From NCBI GenBank assembly GCA_002401685.1, contig NVTU01000025.1, forward strand, positions 1 to 39,442: 39,442 bases of DNA. Direction: 5' to 3'. Under the pieces are notes generated by a model. It was not told the origin of the DNA. It ran no database searches and worked only from the letters and a program-made list of their open reading frames with translations. Shown here piece after piece: positions 26,652-36,305 of the stretch. Both the position numbers and the translations under genes were made by a program. Numbering within the stretch: position 1 is the first letter of the stretch; each line of letters opens with the position of its first letter. This DNA is from Kordiimonadales bacterium. GTDB lineage: Bacteria > Pseudomonadota > Alphaproteobacteria > Sphingomonadales > Kordiimonadaceae.

Positions 26652-26684
26652 ATTTACGCCCAGGGCGATACCCTGGGCGTAAAT
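26652..26684 (-). terminator. 14-bp perfect hairpin between receptor and tetR genes
   Basis: ATTTACGCCCAGGG (26652-26665) and CCCTGGGCGTAAAT (26671-26684) pair perfectly around CGATA. It lies 24 bases past the receptor stop codon and before the TetR-type gene. The T-run in the minus direction is weak, the AT-rich side is on the plus-strand end. I read it as a transcription terminator or 3'-end stabiliser of the receptor message. Confidence 0.7.
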
Positions 26685-26708
26685 AATTTTTAAGCCGTTA
26701 TCGTCGCT

Positions 26709-29700
26709 TTAGAACTTGTAGCGAACGCCAACGTTGATACGCCACAGTGTATCACCAAGGTCTTGCCTAAACGCCACAACGCTACCAGCATCGAAGCTAG
26801 AGAAGACGTAGACACCGTCGTCGTTAATAGACGCTGCAGCTACTGGAATAGCTTCGTTCACATCACCCGAAATAGCGCGGCTTTTCTTGCCGAGGCCACT
26901 ACCGATGAAGTTAAACACGTTCTCGAAATCGACGAACACTGTAAAGCCATCACCATTACCCATGAAACCAGGAAGTTCCTGCGAGAAGCGTAGATCAAGA
27001 TCTGCCGCCCAAGGGTTATAGAAAGTACCGCGCGGTGCGATACCACCAGCAAACTCATCCAAACCATTTTCTTCGATGAATGCCAAGAATGCAGCACCGT
27101 CGATGCCGCTTAGATCAGCATTTGGATCATCAAGGCCTGTTGGGATGTAAAGCAAGCTACGAGCTTCAGCATCTGAATCGCCGAACGTATTGCGTGATGT
27201 ATTAGCATCAAACACGAACGAGAGCGGTGTTCCAGAACGGACACGGAAGAAACCAGAAACCTGAGTTGCCAAACCTTCCCAGAACTCGTTCCGGTAAGCC
27301 AAGCTGAATGTCAGGTTATGCTTGTTAGCAAACGCAGAGCGACCAAGCGGGCCGTCGTTGAAGTTATCCGTTACGCGCTCTTCAAAGTTTGAACCCGCAG
27401 TGAATGACTGGCCAGCGTTACCAATGATGCTATCGAAGAAAGCATAACCGGTACGAAGATCTAGTGTAGCAGTTTCGGATAGATCATAGCGTTTCTGGAA
27501 CTGGATAGAAACGTTTGTCTGATGACCGCCACCATTGATAGCATTGGTTAGGCCGATGACCTGACCGCCACTTGATGGGGAACGGAAACAAGCGTCTGTA
27601 GTACCACTGAAGCCTTCACGCAGACCGATGAAAGTTGGGCTACAACCGTCAGCGAAACCAGATTGACGCAGATCAAGCTGGCTAAAGAGTGGCCGGCCGT
27701 CAGGTGCAGTACCTGTTTCTGTCAGAGAAATATCAACAAAATCTACAGCGTTCACAAGGTCAGCGTAGATAACATCGAAGTTAATCTGCCAGTCATCAAA
27801 GAAATCAGAACCGGTATCTGCTGTATAGTGAGCAACACCGAAGCTGAAGCGATTAATACGAGGAAGCTTGAAGTCTGGGTCAGTGAAAGCAACAGAACCA
27901 AGATTTGCCTGAGCTTCTGCTTGAGCACCACCGACAACACACTGAGGAACACCGCTAAAGCCGCCGTCAAGAACCTGAAGGTCAGCAGCATCACAGCTTA
28001 CAGAAGCGATACCAAGACCAAGCGCGCCACCAAAGTTTTGGAAGCCGTTGGCAAACCAAACAGTAGGGTCACCGCCAGAGAATGTAGCAAAGCCACCAGT
28101 GATGGTAGTATCGCCGTAATCTTGCTCAGGCATATTCCAAACGAAACCGATACGCGGCTGAAGGGCACTTAGGCCATCAAACGCTTGTGTATTGGCGAAA
28201 CCAAAACGGCTTTGGAATTCAGGGTTAAGGAGCGGAGCATCGTCTGATTTATAGTAATCGTAACGAAGGCCGCCTGTAACAACAAGGCTGTCTGAAACCT
28301 GCCATTTGTCCTGTAGGTAAAGCGTGTGGATGTTACGCTTGAAGATCGCAGCAGCATCGTTCGGGTCACCACTGAAGGAAGCGCCGATACGAATTTCGCG
28401 AGCGTTACCAGCTTCAAGATCATCAATACTGTTGAAGAAAATCGTACCAGTACCGTTGATAATGAACAGGTTGAATACGTCAAGCTTTTCAAGTTCATAC
28501 CCTGCTGTGATCAGGTGATCGCCAGCTTGGTAGTCGCCCTTGAACTTATACTGAGTAGTCTTTGTATCCAAACGGTTCGCACTACGGAAAAGACCCGGTC
28601 CAGAAACGAAGTCCTGACCAAAGAATTCGTTGGCAAATGATGCGCCAATTGCAATTCTTGGGAAGTTTTCTGCTTGTGCTTCACCGCCGCCGAGAGGGCC
28701 CTGATCATCAGCTACGTTACTACGTGAATAACGGAACTCTGTTGAAAAGTTATCAGACCAATCGGACTGCAAGCGGAAACGGTATGTATCAGAAACCGAC
28801 CCACGATTTTGGAAGTTGTCTGAGAATGTGAACTGACCACGACCCGTAGCAATGTCATCACCAAGAATACGGTTTTCTTCTAGGCGAGCGTATGAAACTT
28901 CTGCCTTGTGATTGTCATTAATAAACCAATCTAGACGACCAAAGTAGCGAACGCTTGTATTTGGTAGTGTACGAACAAGTGTACCAGGATCACGACCATA
29001 GCTGTTGATCAAGATGTCACGGATACGATTTGCTTCGTCGAGTGTTACACCGCGTTCATCATTGAAGCCCGCACCGATTGGGCCTTCATCTTGAACACTT
29101 GCAGTGTCAGTTTCTTCGTATGAACCATAGAAGAACAGTCTGTCTTTAACAAGTGGTCCACCAAGATCAGCACCCCAGTTTTTCCGCTTGAAACTAGCGC
29201 CGCCAGTTACGTCAATACCGTCAATTTTCGAGCCGCTGAGCTCATCACTGTTGAACAGGAAGAACGCTGAGCCGTGAAACTCATTTGTACCTGATTTTGT
29301 AACAACGTTAATGTTACAACCGGTAAACGCGCCGTATTCAACATTAACCGGTGAAAACTCAACCGATGTTGCAGCAACGGAATCAAACGGAATTGGGAAC
29401 GTGCTACGTGACAAGTTACCTGAAGCGTTCAAACCAAATGGGTCGTTTGCGCGCACACCGTCAATTGTGAAAGAGTTTGCCCGTGGGCTACCACCAGCAC
29501 AAGAAATACCAAAACCTTCACCACCAGAACCAGCGCCGATATTTACGCGTGGATCAATCCGGATAACATCACGGATTTGGCGACTAATGGAAGGTAGGCT
29601 ATTAATTGTCGCCAGATCAAATGTCGAACTTGGACCAATAGCAACTTTCGCAGCAACCGCGCGCGACGCTACAATTGTAATTTCTTCGATATTGTTAGTC

Positions 29701-30047
29701 GAAGCTTGCAAATTAATAGCAAGCGCCTGCGTTCCACCAAGCGTGGTGAAAATTTCGGTCACTGCCTGATTTTGGAATTCATCAGACGTAACACGAACGG
29801 TGTACGGCCCGCCGACTGTTAGTCCGCGAAAGTTAAAGATACCGTTAGCGTTGGTTGTAGCAGTTTTCGAAAAACCAGTACGGCTATCGCTAATTGTTAC
29901 TGAAGCGCCAGCTACTGCCGCTCCTGTAGGAGAAGTAACAGTTCCCCGAACTCCTGACGTAATTTCCTGCGATATGGCAGGAACACTTGCGGCAATAGCG
30001 GCAAGTGCAACGCTGCTACAAAGAGCAGTCTTAAATAGGCGTTTCAT
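26709..30047 (-). CDS. Oar-like TonB-dependent outer-membrane receptor
   Basis: The 1112-residue product has a signal peptide (MKRLFKTALCSSVALAAIAA, cleavage near AISQ), a carboxypeptidase-regulatory-like beta-sandwich at about 30-115 (SGVRGTVTSPTGAAVAGASV and TNANGIFNFRGLTVGGPYTV), a plug domain at about 130-260 (LPSISRQIRDVIRIDPRVNI, then NSFTIDGVRANDPFGL), and a long beta-barrel ending in VGVRYKF with the final Phe expected for Bam-dependent insertion. Oar-like receptors take up or bind large molecules (peptides, proteins, polysaccharides) using TonB energy. GGAG lies 8 bases before ATG. Its codon choice looks biased to a restricted set, as in highly expressed genes. It follows the phosphatase/nuclease genes on the same strand but after a terminator, so it probably has its own promoter in 30048-30160. 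Confidence 0.93.
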   Translation of the reverse strand: MKRLFKTALCSSVALAAIAASVPAISQEITSGVRGTVTSPTGAAVAGASVTISDSRTGFSKTATTNANGIFNFRGLTVGGPYTVRVTSDEFQNQAVTEIFTTLGGTQALAINLQASTNNIEEITIVASRAVAAKVAIGPSSTFDLATINSLPSISRQIRDVIRIDPRVNIGAGSGGEGFGISCAGGSPRANSFTIDGVRANDPFGLNASGNLSRSTFPIPFDSVAATSVEFSPVNVEYGAFTGCNINVVTKSGTNEFHGSAFFLFNSDELSGSKIDGIDVTGGASFKRKNWGADLGGPLVKDRLFFYGSYEETDTASVQDEGPIGAGFNDERGVTLDEANRIRDILINSYGRDPGTLVRTLPNTSVRYFGRLDWFINDNHKAEVSYARLEENRILGDDIATGRGQFTFSDNFQNRGSVSDTYRFRLQSDWSDNFSTEFRYSRSNVADDQGPLGGGEAQAENFPRIAIGASFANEFFGQDFVSGPGLFRSANRLDTKTTQYKFKGDYQAGDHLITAGYELEKLDVFNLFIINGTGTIFFNSIDDLEAGNAREIRIGASFSGDPNDAAAIFKRNIHTLYLQDKWQVSDSLVVTGGLRYDYYKSDDAPLLNPEFQSRFGFANTQAFDGLSALQPRIGFVWNMPEQDYGDTTITGGFATFSGGDPTVWFANGFQNFGGALGLGIASVSCDAADLQVLDGGFSGVPQCVVGGAQAEAQANLGSVAFTDPDFKLPRINRFSFGVAHYTADTGSDFFDDWQINFDVIYADLVNAVDFVDISLTETGTAPDGRPLFSQLDLRQSGFADGCSPTFIGLREGFSGTTDACFRSPSSGGQVIGLTNAINGGGHQTNVSIQFQKRYDLSETATLDLRTGYAFFDSIIGNAGQSFTAGSNFEERVTDNFNDGPLGRSAFANKHNLTFSLAYRNEFWEGLATQVSGFFRVRSGTPLSFVFDANTSRNTFGDSDAEARSLLYIPTGLDDPNADLSGIDGAAFLAFIEENGLDEFAGGIAPRGTFYNPWAADLDLRFSQELPGFMGNGDGFTVFVDFENVFNFIGSGLGKKSRAISGDVNEAIPVAAASINDDGVYVFSSFDAGSVVAFRQDLGDTLWRINVGVRYKF

Positions 30048-30164
30048 TCCCTAAGCTCCATTGAGTACAGAACACCACGAGGAAAACAGCATAAACACCC
30101 TCCCGGCATTCAAAACAAATTAATGTTCAATCTCCAAAAGACTTCAATCACAACGCACGCTGCC

Positions 30165-30196
30165 AAAAAAAAACGACCCGGAAAATCTGGGCGGGT
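30165..30196 (-). terminator. Rho-independent terminator of the PhoD-like phosphatase gene
   Basis: Read on the minus strand, ACCCG and CGGGT (30192-30196 and 30176-30180) form a short stem with an 11-base loop, followed by CG and nine T residues (30173-30165). It lies 100 bases past the phosphatase stop codon. The stem is short but the T-run is strong. Confidence 0.6.
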
Positions 30197-30296
30197 TTAC
30201 CTGACAGCTCGTCCCACACATGAAAATCTTCTGGGGGGAGTTTTTCAGCTTTCTGACGGAAGTGTCAAGATTGCGTGAACCCACAGAAAAGCTGAA

Positions 30297-31424
30297 CTAA
30301 CTATCAAGTCTCAACAGTGTCGAAAAAGGCACAGTTTGCCTCATTACCGTGTCGCCTGCGACGTCTTTTAGTGACATCAGCACTTGTTTCGCCTGCCAAT
30401 CGATCTCAAGAAGCCCGAAATTCTCAGGGCCGTAGAGTTCCCCGATTTGGTGAGGCCCGGTTTCAGGGACCTTACCGTTGAAATAGGATTTGTTAATTGA
30501 ACTGGATGTCACCTCGCGTAACGCAGGCCTACCCTCGCGTTCGAGCTGATAAAAGCCGCCGACATGCCGGTCCCCTGACATCAAAATCAGATTTTCGACG
30601 CTTTGCGAATCGAGCAATTTGAGCAACCGTTCTCGCTCAAGCGGCAAGGTACGCCACGCCTCCCATCCGTGCCCTTCAGCAAGGACCTGAATGGAAGAAA
30701 CGAGGATACGTAGATCGGCAGGTTTAGCGAGCTCTGTTGCTAGCCATTCCCATTGCGCATCCCCTAACATTGTTTTGCTTGCTGTTCTGTCCGGCACAAA
30801 TCGCTCTTTGCCTTTTGCCCCTCTTTTATCTGTTCTTTTAAGGGAAGATCGGAACCAGCGTGTATCCAGCATGATTATCTGTAACCGCTGGCCTTCAGCA
30901 CCAAATATCGCGCTATGGTAGACCCCGTCACGAGACTGAACACTTGTATCATGCGGCCACCCAAAGAACTTAAACATCAGACCTTTTGATGCTTCCTTCA
31001 ACGGAAACTCAGCGCCTGCATCATCCTTACCGTAATCATGATCGTCCCATGTCGCCATAATAGGGACGGACTTGCGAAACTGTGTGAAATCCGGATGGCC
31101 CGCCAAGTCGCGGTATGAGCGAGCGATCATCTCCGTCGTATGGTTTGATATTTTTTTGCCGCCGCGATAATCAGCGTAAATATTATCACCCGTGAAAAGA
31201 AACAAATCCGGCTTTTGCGCGCTGATATGTTTCCAGATTGGTTGCGGCAATTCTTCGTCCGCGCACGACCCAAAGGCAATGCGCGTAAGCGTTCGAGTAA
31301 GCGGAGGAAGGGCCGCGCGCTCCGTTACAATGAGCCCATTGCTTGAAGGGCTTGCCTCAGCCGAAACTGAAGGCGTCATCCCAAAAACGGCAGCGGACAC
31401 CGCCAAAGCACGTACATACTTCAT
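30297..31424 (-). CDS. Exported PhoD-like metallophosphatase
   Basis: The 375-residue product has a signal peptide (MKYVRALAVSAAVFGMTPSVSA) and PhoD-type metallophosphatase motifs in order: RIAFGSCADEE, LFTGDNIYADY, ATWDDHDYGKDDAG, IIMLDTRWFR, and ILMSGDRHVGGFYQ. PhoD-family enzymes are calcium/iron phosphodiesterases or phosphomonoesterases in the periplasm. Unlike classical PhoD there is no twin-arginine signal; it looks Sec-exported. It follows the S1/P1 nuclease gene by 57 bases on the same strand, so dephosphorylating the 5'-nucleotides made by that nuclease is a reasonable inferred role. ATG 31424 is chosen over the in-frame start at 31439 because GGAGGG is well placed and the signal peptide begins there. 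Confidence 0.88.
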   Translation of the reverse strand: MKYVRALAVSAAVFGMTPSVSAEASPSSNGLIVTERAALPPLTRTLTRIAFGSCADEELPQPIWKHISAQKPDLFLFTGDNIYADYRGGKKISNHTTEMIARSYRDLAGHPDFTQFRKSVPIMATWDDHDYGKDDAGAEFPLKEASKGLMFKFFGWPHDTSVQSRDGVYHSAIFGAEGQRLQIIMLDTRWFRSSLKRTDKRGAKGKERFVPDRTASKTMLGDAQWEWLATELAKPADLRILVSSIQVLAEGHGWEAWRTLPLERERLLKLLDSQSVENLILMSGDRHVGGFYQLEREGRPALREVTSSSINKSYFNGKVPETGPHQIGELYGPENFGLLEIDWQAKQVLMSLKDVAGDTVMRQTVPFSTLLRLDS

Positions 31425-31481
31425 CTCAACCCTCCCCACCCAGACCGCGTTTGGCCGGGACCTGTTATTGGGCGACTAAGC

Positions 31482-32261
31482 CTATTTAGCAAATATCTCG
31501 TTTAGATAGCCAGCAAGCCTAACGCCGCCTTTAGAAAGCTGACTTTTAATCACTGGCGTATATTTATAGACATAGTCCCATGACAAGATGCCGTGACCAT
31601 TCTCGTAAATATCACCACGCATACTGATAAGCTCGGCCACCCAGTCGGTTGGTTTGGCTGTCTGCCACTCAGCAACGTGGGCCGGCTTAATCTTACGGTC
31701 CAGAAAGCGGGTCCATTCTGTGAACGACAAACGCTTATGCTGTATCAGGCGCTCATCCCAAACCGTATGCAGGTTAGTTAGTTCCTCAAACCATACAACA
31801 TCAATGCGGTTTCCGCCGCGGTCCGAAGACCGGCCAGCATGAAGCGGCATATGTAGATCGCCAACGAGATGGATGATATAGCGAAGCGCTAACGCCTTCT
31901 CCTCTGCGGAAGCTGCGTCATCTTTGAGGATCGCCGTAAACTTGGCTAGTGCTGTAATAGCATCCCCAGCAGGGTTCTTTTGGCTATCTTCGTAACTTAC
32001 CCCGTCCGGCAGGTTGATATAGTGGTACGGGCTTGCTTCCCGCTGAAAAAACTCGCTCGGGTTAGAGCGCATTTCGTCAGGCCAGGTGGCTGCCTCAGCC
32101 ATAAATTCATCACCTAGGATAGCTTCAACGGCGGCCTGCGCTTCTGGCGTCATATGGCGCATTGCCAGTTCCGCAATAATCCGGTGCCCAGTTGGGCCAT
32201 AAGCTGACGCCTGACTTGTCACAACAAGTACAAGGGCCAAAAGGCCCACCAAAATCCGCAT
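31482..32261 (-). CDS. Secreted S1/P1-type nuclease
   Basis: The 259-residue product has a signal peptide ending ASA, and zinc-nuclease motifs of the S1/P1 family: YGPTGHRIIAELA at the mature N terminus, TWPDEMR, YHYINLP, IIHLVGDLHMPLHAG with SDRGGNRIDV, and NLHTVWDERLI. These supply the three-zinc ligands (several His and Asp). The family cuts single-stranded DNA and RNA to 5'-mononucleotides and can act on 3'-nucleotides. The usual first residue of the mature enzyme, Trp, is Tyr here. AGGAGG stands just before ATG 32261. It lies 73 bases downstream of deoB on the same strand and before the PhoD-like gene, linking outside nucleic-acid breakdown with nucleoside uptake and catabolism. Confidence 0.92.
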   Translation of the reverse strand: MRILVGLLALVLVVTSQASAYGPTGHRIIAELAMRHMTPEAQAAVEAILGDEFMAEAATWPDEMRSNPSEFFQREASPYHYINLPDGVSYEDSQKNPAGDAITALAKFTAILKDDAASAEEKALALRYIIHLVGDLHMPLHAGRSSDRGGNRIDVVWFEELTNLHTVWDERLIQHKRLSFTEWTRFLDRKIKPAHVAEWQTAKPTDWVAELISMRGDIYENGHGILSWDYVYKYTPVIKSQLSKGGVRLAGYLNEIFAK

Positions 32262-32334
32262 GCTATCCTCCTCGGTTTATTATTTATTTATTGTAGATTA
32301 TCTATATATGAGCGCCCGGTTCGCTTCCGCAGCG

Positions 32335-33561
32335 TCATTTGTTCTCAAATGCGTTCAGCCCGTAGTCCAAGGCCTTGCTATTCAGGTGCGTTGCTACCGA
32401 CTGGCCAATATCAGCAAAGCTTTCCCGTACGCCGCCACTGCCCGGCTTCAAATTAGGGCCGTAAGCGACAAAAGGAATATGCTCACGCGTATGGTCGTTG
32501 CCCGGCCAAGTCGGATCACATCCGTGGTCAGCTGTCAAAATCACAACATCATCCGACTGCATAGCGTTTAGGAACTCTGGCAAACGGCCATCAAAATACT
32601 CAAGCGCATTGGCATATCCAGCCACATTCCGGCGGTGACCAAACTGCTCATCAAAATTCACAAAATTCACAAAAGTAAGTGATCCATCAGCCGCGGTTTT
32701 CTGCATTTCAAGCGTGGTATCAAACAGCGCACCAAGGCCGTTGGCCTTCACTTTTTTCGTCAGGCCCATATGGGCGAAAATATCTGCGATTTTCCCCACG
32801 GAAATAACCTCGCGCCCTTCGGCTGCCAAATTATCCAATAGTGTGGGCTTTGGCGGCGGCGTCGAATAATCCCTGCGGTTGCCAGTACGAGCAAAGGTAC
32901 CTACTTCGCCGACAAACGGACGTGCGATCACGCGGCCAATCTCGTATTTATCCACCAGTTCCCGTGCCACTTCACAAACTTCATACAGCCGGTCGAGGCC
33001 AAAATAGTCCTCATGCGCAGCGATCTGGAAAACACTGTCTGCGGACGTGTAAACAATTGGCTTGGTGGTCACCACATGCTCTTCACCGAGCTCTTCAATA
33101 ATCACAGTGCCGGAAGCAGCCTTGTTGCCCAGGAAGCCTTTCAGCTTACAACGATCAGCCAGCTCGTTTAGGAGTTCCTCAGGGAAACTAGGGTATTTGC
33201 CAGGGAAATATCCCCAATCATATAGTACAGGCACACCCGCCATTTCCCAGTGGCCGGACGGCGTATCTTTGCCGAAAGAGCGCTCAGCGCAAGCGGCGTA
33301 CATGCCAGTAATGTCACCGTCAATTTCCACCCCGGCAGGCACCTTACCTGCGGCAAGCTCTGCAGCTTTACCCATACCAAGGCGCGCCATATTGGGGATA
33401 GAAAGTGGCCCTGCATTCGGGCGGTCGCCAGCGACATTCCCTTCAGCACACCAGTCGGCAATATGGCCAAATGTATTTGAGCCAACATCGCCGAACTTCT
33501 CTGCGTCAGGCGCAGCGCCTATACCAAAACTATCAAGGACCAGAATGAATGCACGTGCCAT
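32335..33561 (-). CDS. deoB: Phosphopentomutase
   Basis: The 408-residue product has alkaline-phosphatase-superfamily phosphopentomutase motifs: [19 protein letters not shown] at the N terminus (Asp10), [12 protein letters not shown] with the phospho-accepting Thr100, and C-terminal metal sites [12 protein letters not shown] and [13 protein letters not shown]. It interconverts (deoxy)ribose 1-phosphate and 5-phosphate with manganese in the cytoplasm. It lies 3 bases after deoA, with AAGGA in front of its ATG. DeoA yields deoxyribose 1-phosphate and DeoB converts it to the 5-phosphate that DeoC (not seen in the window) would split. Confidence 0.96.
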   Translation of the reverse strand: MARAFILVLDSFGIGAAPDAEKFGDVGSNTFGHIADWCAEGNVAGDRPNAGPLSIPNMARLGMGKAAELAAGKVPAGVEIDGDITGMYAACAERSFGKDTPSGHWEMAGVPVLYDWGYFPGKYPSFPEELLNELADRCKLKGFLGNKAASGTVIIEELGEEHVVTTKPIVYTSADSVFQIAAHEDYFGLDRLYEVCEVARELVDKYEIGRVIARPFVGEVGTFARTGNRRDYSTPPPKPTLLDNLAAEGREVISVGKIADIFAHMGLTKKVKANGLGALFDTTLEMQKTAADGSLTFVNFVNFDEQFGHRRNVAGYANALEYFDGRLPEFLNAMQSDDVVILTADHGCDPTWPGNDHTREHIPFVAYGPNLKPGSGGVRESFADIGQSVATHLNSKALDYGLNAFENK

Positions 33562-33564
33562 CGA

Positions 33565-34908
33565 TTATCCTTCAATCACTTCCGCTATTGCGTTCGCCGC
33601 AGCAGGCTTATTTTCACTGATATTGACTGCGGCCTTAAAAGACGCCGCTGCTGCCGAGGCAGCGTCATCCGACGCAGCATACACCATAGCCAGCGGCTGA
33701 CCGACTTCAATTTTGTCGCAGATCTGGCAGATACCCGTATAACCAACAGAATGGTCAACAATCTGAGCGGGCTCTGTCCTGCCGCCGCCGAGCGCGACTA
33801 CAGCCATGCCAACAGCGCGAGTATCCATGCTGGAAACATAGCCTGCTTTTTCAGCCAACACAGGCTGAACATTGGTTGATAGCGTCAAATAGCTCTCGTG
33901 TTTTTCCATAAAGTCCGCAGGACCGCCTTGTGCAGCAACCATCCGGCCAAACACTTCCGCCGCACGGCCAGACGCCAGCGCATGGTCAGCTTTTTCGCGA
34001 GCGGCCTCATAGGTAGGCTGTAGCCCCGAAAGCAGAACCATATGCGCAGCGAGATCGAGTGTAATCTGAAACAGGCGCTCATCTGATGACGATGAATTAG
34101 TAAGAAACTCTACAGCCTCTAACACCTCAACTGCGTTCCCGGCGGTTGAACCCAACACCTGGTTCATATCTGTCAGCAGTACCGTGGTCGGCGTGCCAGC
34201 AGCCTTTGCAACCCGCACAATATTTTCGGCAAGGACCCGGGCTTTACCAAAGCTATCCATAAAGGCACCGTTACCAAACTTCACGTCCATCACCAGTGAG
34301 CCTAGGCCCGCAGACAATTTTTTAGACAAGATCGAAGCTGTTATAAGCGGCACGCTTTCCACTGTCGCAGTTACATCGCGTATACCGTAAAACCGCTTAT
34401 CCGCAGGTGCGATCCGCGATGTCTGACCAATGATAGAACAGCCAATTTCTTTAACGTTCGCAGCGAACTGATCAATATTTGGATAGGGGTCATAGCCCTC
34501 AATCGCTTCGAATTTATCCAGCGTACCGCCCGTATGACCGAGGCCTCGCCCGGACACCATCGGAACGAACCCGCCACACGCTGCCACAATCGGCGCTAGC
34601 ATCAGGCTTACCTTATCGCCGACGCCGCCTGTCGAATGTTTATCAGTGATCGGTGCGTCTTTATCAAAGCCGTATGTGCTCCAATCAATAACATCACCAC
34701 TGTCACGCATGGCAAGTGTTAAGGAGGCGCCTTCTTCAGGCTCCATGTTCTGGAAATATACAGCCATCGCAAAGGCGGATATCTGCGCGTCGGTCACGCT
34801 GCCATCGGTGATGCCGGCAACGAACTGCTGCAGATTCTCAGACGAAACCACTCCGCCCTCGCGTTTTTGGCGGATCACTTCTTGCGGTATAAAAACACTC
34901 TTACTCAT
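33565..34908 (-). CDS. deoA: Thymidine phosphorylase
   Basis: The 447-residue product matches the long, E. coli-like thymidine phosphorylase. The helical N-terminal part has VIRQKREGG and FAMAVYFQNM; the phosphate site is KHSTGGVGDKVSLMLAP, followed by PMVSGRGLGHTGGTLDKFEA and SRIAPADKRFYGIRDVTATV for the nucleoside. It splits thymidine or deoxyuridine with phosphate into the base and deoxyribose 1-phosphate. The gene lies 10 bases after cdd and 3 bases before deoB in one operon with the nucleoside transporter. The E. coli-like length (440 residues) and the pairing with deoB favour DeoA over the related pyrimidine-nucleoside phosphorylase Pdp. Confidence 0.94.
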   Translation of the reverse strand: MSKSVFIPQEVIRQKREGGVVSSENLQQFVAGITDGSVTDAQISAFAMAVYFQNMEPEEGASLTLAMRDSGDVIDWSTYGFDKDAPITDKHSTGGVGDKVSLMLAPIVAACGGFVPMVSGRGLGHTGGTLDKFEAIEGYDPYPNIDQFAANVKEIGCSIIGQTSRIAPADKRFYGIRDVTATVESVPLITASILSKKLSAGLGSLVMDVKFGNGAFMDSFGKARVLAENIVRVAKAAGTPTTVLLTDMNQVLGSTAGNAVEVLEAVEFLTNSSSSDERLFQITLDLAAHMVLLSGLQPTYEAAREKADHALASGRAAEVFGRMVAAQGGPADFMEKHESYLTLSTNVQPVLAEKAGYVSSMDTRAVGMAVVALGGGRTEPAQIVDHSVGYTGICQICDKIEVGQPLAMVYAASDDAASAAAASFKAAVNISENKPAAANAIAEVIEG

Positions 34909-34918
34909 CGGGTATAAC

Positions 34919-35332
34919 CTAAGCTTTCTCTAAATTCTCTGGCCCAAAGGAATGGGGCAACAGGGCGGCGCTGTTTAGTTCCAGCACAATATTTCCGTCC
35001 GGATCACAAATGGTCACCGGAATGCCCTTTGCTGTAGTAAATTCACGAATTTTCTGCCGGCAGCCCCCACACGGGGTGCACGGCGGATTGGCCTCAGCCA
35101 AAACCACAAGGTGCTTGATACTGGTACCGCCTGCCATCACCATATTACCAATAGCCGTCGCTTCGGCACATTGGCCTAGCGGATAGGCCGCGTTTTCAAC
35201 GTTGCAGCCAGAATGTACCGTACCTGTTTCATCAAGCAGGGCGACACCTACCGAAAAATTGGAATAAGGCGCGTAGGCCTGGTCATGCGCCGTGCGAGCG
35301 GCTGCAATCAAAAGCGTTTGTTCAACACTCAT
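34919..35332 (-). CDS. cdd: Cytidine deaminase
   Basis: The 137-residue product is a short homotetrameric-type cytidine deaminase. Zinc ligands are Cys55 (in GQCAEATAI, with catalytic Glu57), Cys88 and Cys91 (PCTPCGGCRQ); the substrate loop YSNFSVGVAL and CNVENAAYPLG are also present. It deaminates cytidine and deoxycytidine to uridine and deoxyuridine, feeding DeoA. The frame extends upstream to 35392 inside the permease gene, but ATG 35332 with AAGGA is right: it lies 1 base after the permease stop, giving tight coupling. The deoA start is 10 bases after its stop. Confidence 0.95.
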   Translation of the reverse strand: MSVEQTLLIAAARTAHDQAYAPYSNFSVGVALLDETGTVHSGCNVENAAYPLGQCAEATAIGNMVMAGGTSIKHLVVLAEANPPCTPCGGCRQKIREFTTAKGIPVTICDPDGNIVLELNSAALLPHSFGPENLEKA

Positions 35333-35333
35333 T

Positions 35334-36305
35334 TTAGTGATCCTTCTCATACGGGATACCGCTGGCGCGGGGCGCCTGAATTTTACCAACAAATCCAGCC
35401 AGAATGGCCACGGTCAATATATAGGGCAGCATAATTGTAAACTGTACTGGGATTTCGCCAATCAACGGCAGCTCGACACCTTGAAGCCGCCCTTGAAGCG
35501 CATCCACAAAACCGAACAACAAACAGGCTAGCAGCGTTGGGACAGGTTTCCATTTCCCGAAAATCATCGCAGCAAGCGCCAGATAGCCTTTACCCGCAGA
35601 CATATCGCGGATGAAACCCGCGCCAAGCCCTGTCGAAAGAACCGTGCCTGCAAGTCCGCAAAGTATACCAGCAATAATCATTGCCTGATACCGGATTCTG
35701 GCAACTGATATTCCGGCAGTATCTACGGCTTCTGGGTTTTCGCCTACAGCCCGCAGCCGCAGCCCAAACCGTGTTTTATACAGCATCCAAGCAGTGATCG
35801 GAACCAGCAGAATAGCCATATAAGTAATAAGATTATGGCCTGAGATAATCTCGCTGTAGACCGCACCAACAAATGGCACATCTGCGAGCTCTTCGGCAAA
35901 AGGCCACGTCATCGATTCAAAACGCGCGTCACCCGAAAGCAGCGGCGTTTGGCCACCCTTCTTGAACCAAAAATTGGCCAAGGTTGGTGCCATACCTGCC
36001 ACAGCGATATTAATCGCCATACCAGATACAATCTGATTGCCGCGCTGTGTGATCGCTACATAGGCGTGAAGTAATGCGAGGGCAACAGATGCCCCAACGC
36101 CAGCAAAAAGCCCCATCCACGGCGAGCCTGTAACTGCAGCAGCAGCCGCGGCGGCAAAGGCTGCGGCCAGCATTTTACCCTCAAGCCCAATATCAACCAC
36201 GCCGCCTCGTTCAGCGACAAGACCCGCGAGCCCGGCCAAAATTAACGGCGTTGCAATACGCAGGGTAGAATCGGCAAGCAAAACGATTTCATTGAGGAAT
36301 TCCAT
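35334..36305 (-). CDS. Nucleoside ABC transporter permease (NupQ/YufQ-like)
   Basis: The 323-residue product has about eight to nine membrane segments and the branched-chain-type permease signature (PLILAGLAGLVAERGGVVDI, GLEGKMLAAA, then GLRLRAVGENPEAVDTAGIS and a repeat of Gly-rich segments). The GENPEAV-type loop is the ATPase-coupling EAA-like region of the BMP/nucleoside and simple-sugar transporters. It pairs with the other permease, its start codon overlapping the preceding stop by one base (TAATG). In B. subtilis, NupP/NupQ form the equivalent nucleoside/guanosine channel. The Cdd, DeoA and DeoB genes in the same operon support nucleosides as cargo here. Confidence 0.9.
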   Translation of the reverse strand: MEFLNEIVLLADSTLRIATPLILAGLAGLVAERGGVVDIGLEGKMLAAAFAAAAAAAVTGSPWMGLFAGVGASVALALLHAYVAITQRGNQIVSGMAINIAVAGMAPTLANFWFKKGGQTPLLSGDARFESMTWPFAEELADVPFVGAVYSEIISGHNLITYMAILLVPITAWMLYKTRFGLRLRAVGENPEAVDTAGISVARIRYQAMIIAGILCGLAGTVLSTGLGAGFIRDMSAGKGYLALAAMIFGKWKPVPTLLACLLFGFVDALQGRLQGVELPLIGEIPVQFTIMLPYILTVAILAGFVGKIQAPRASGIPYEKDH

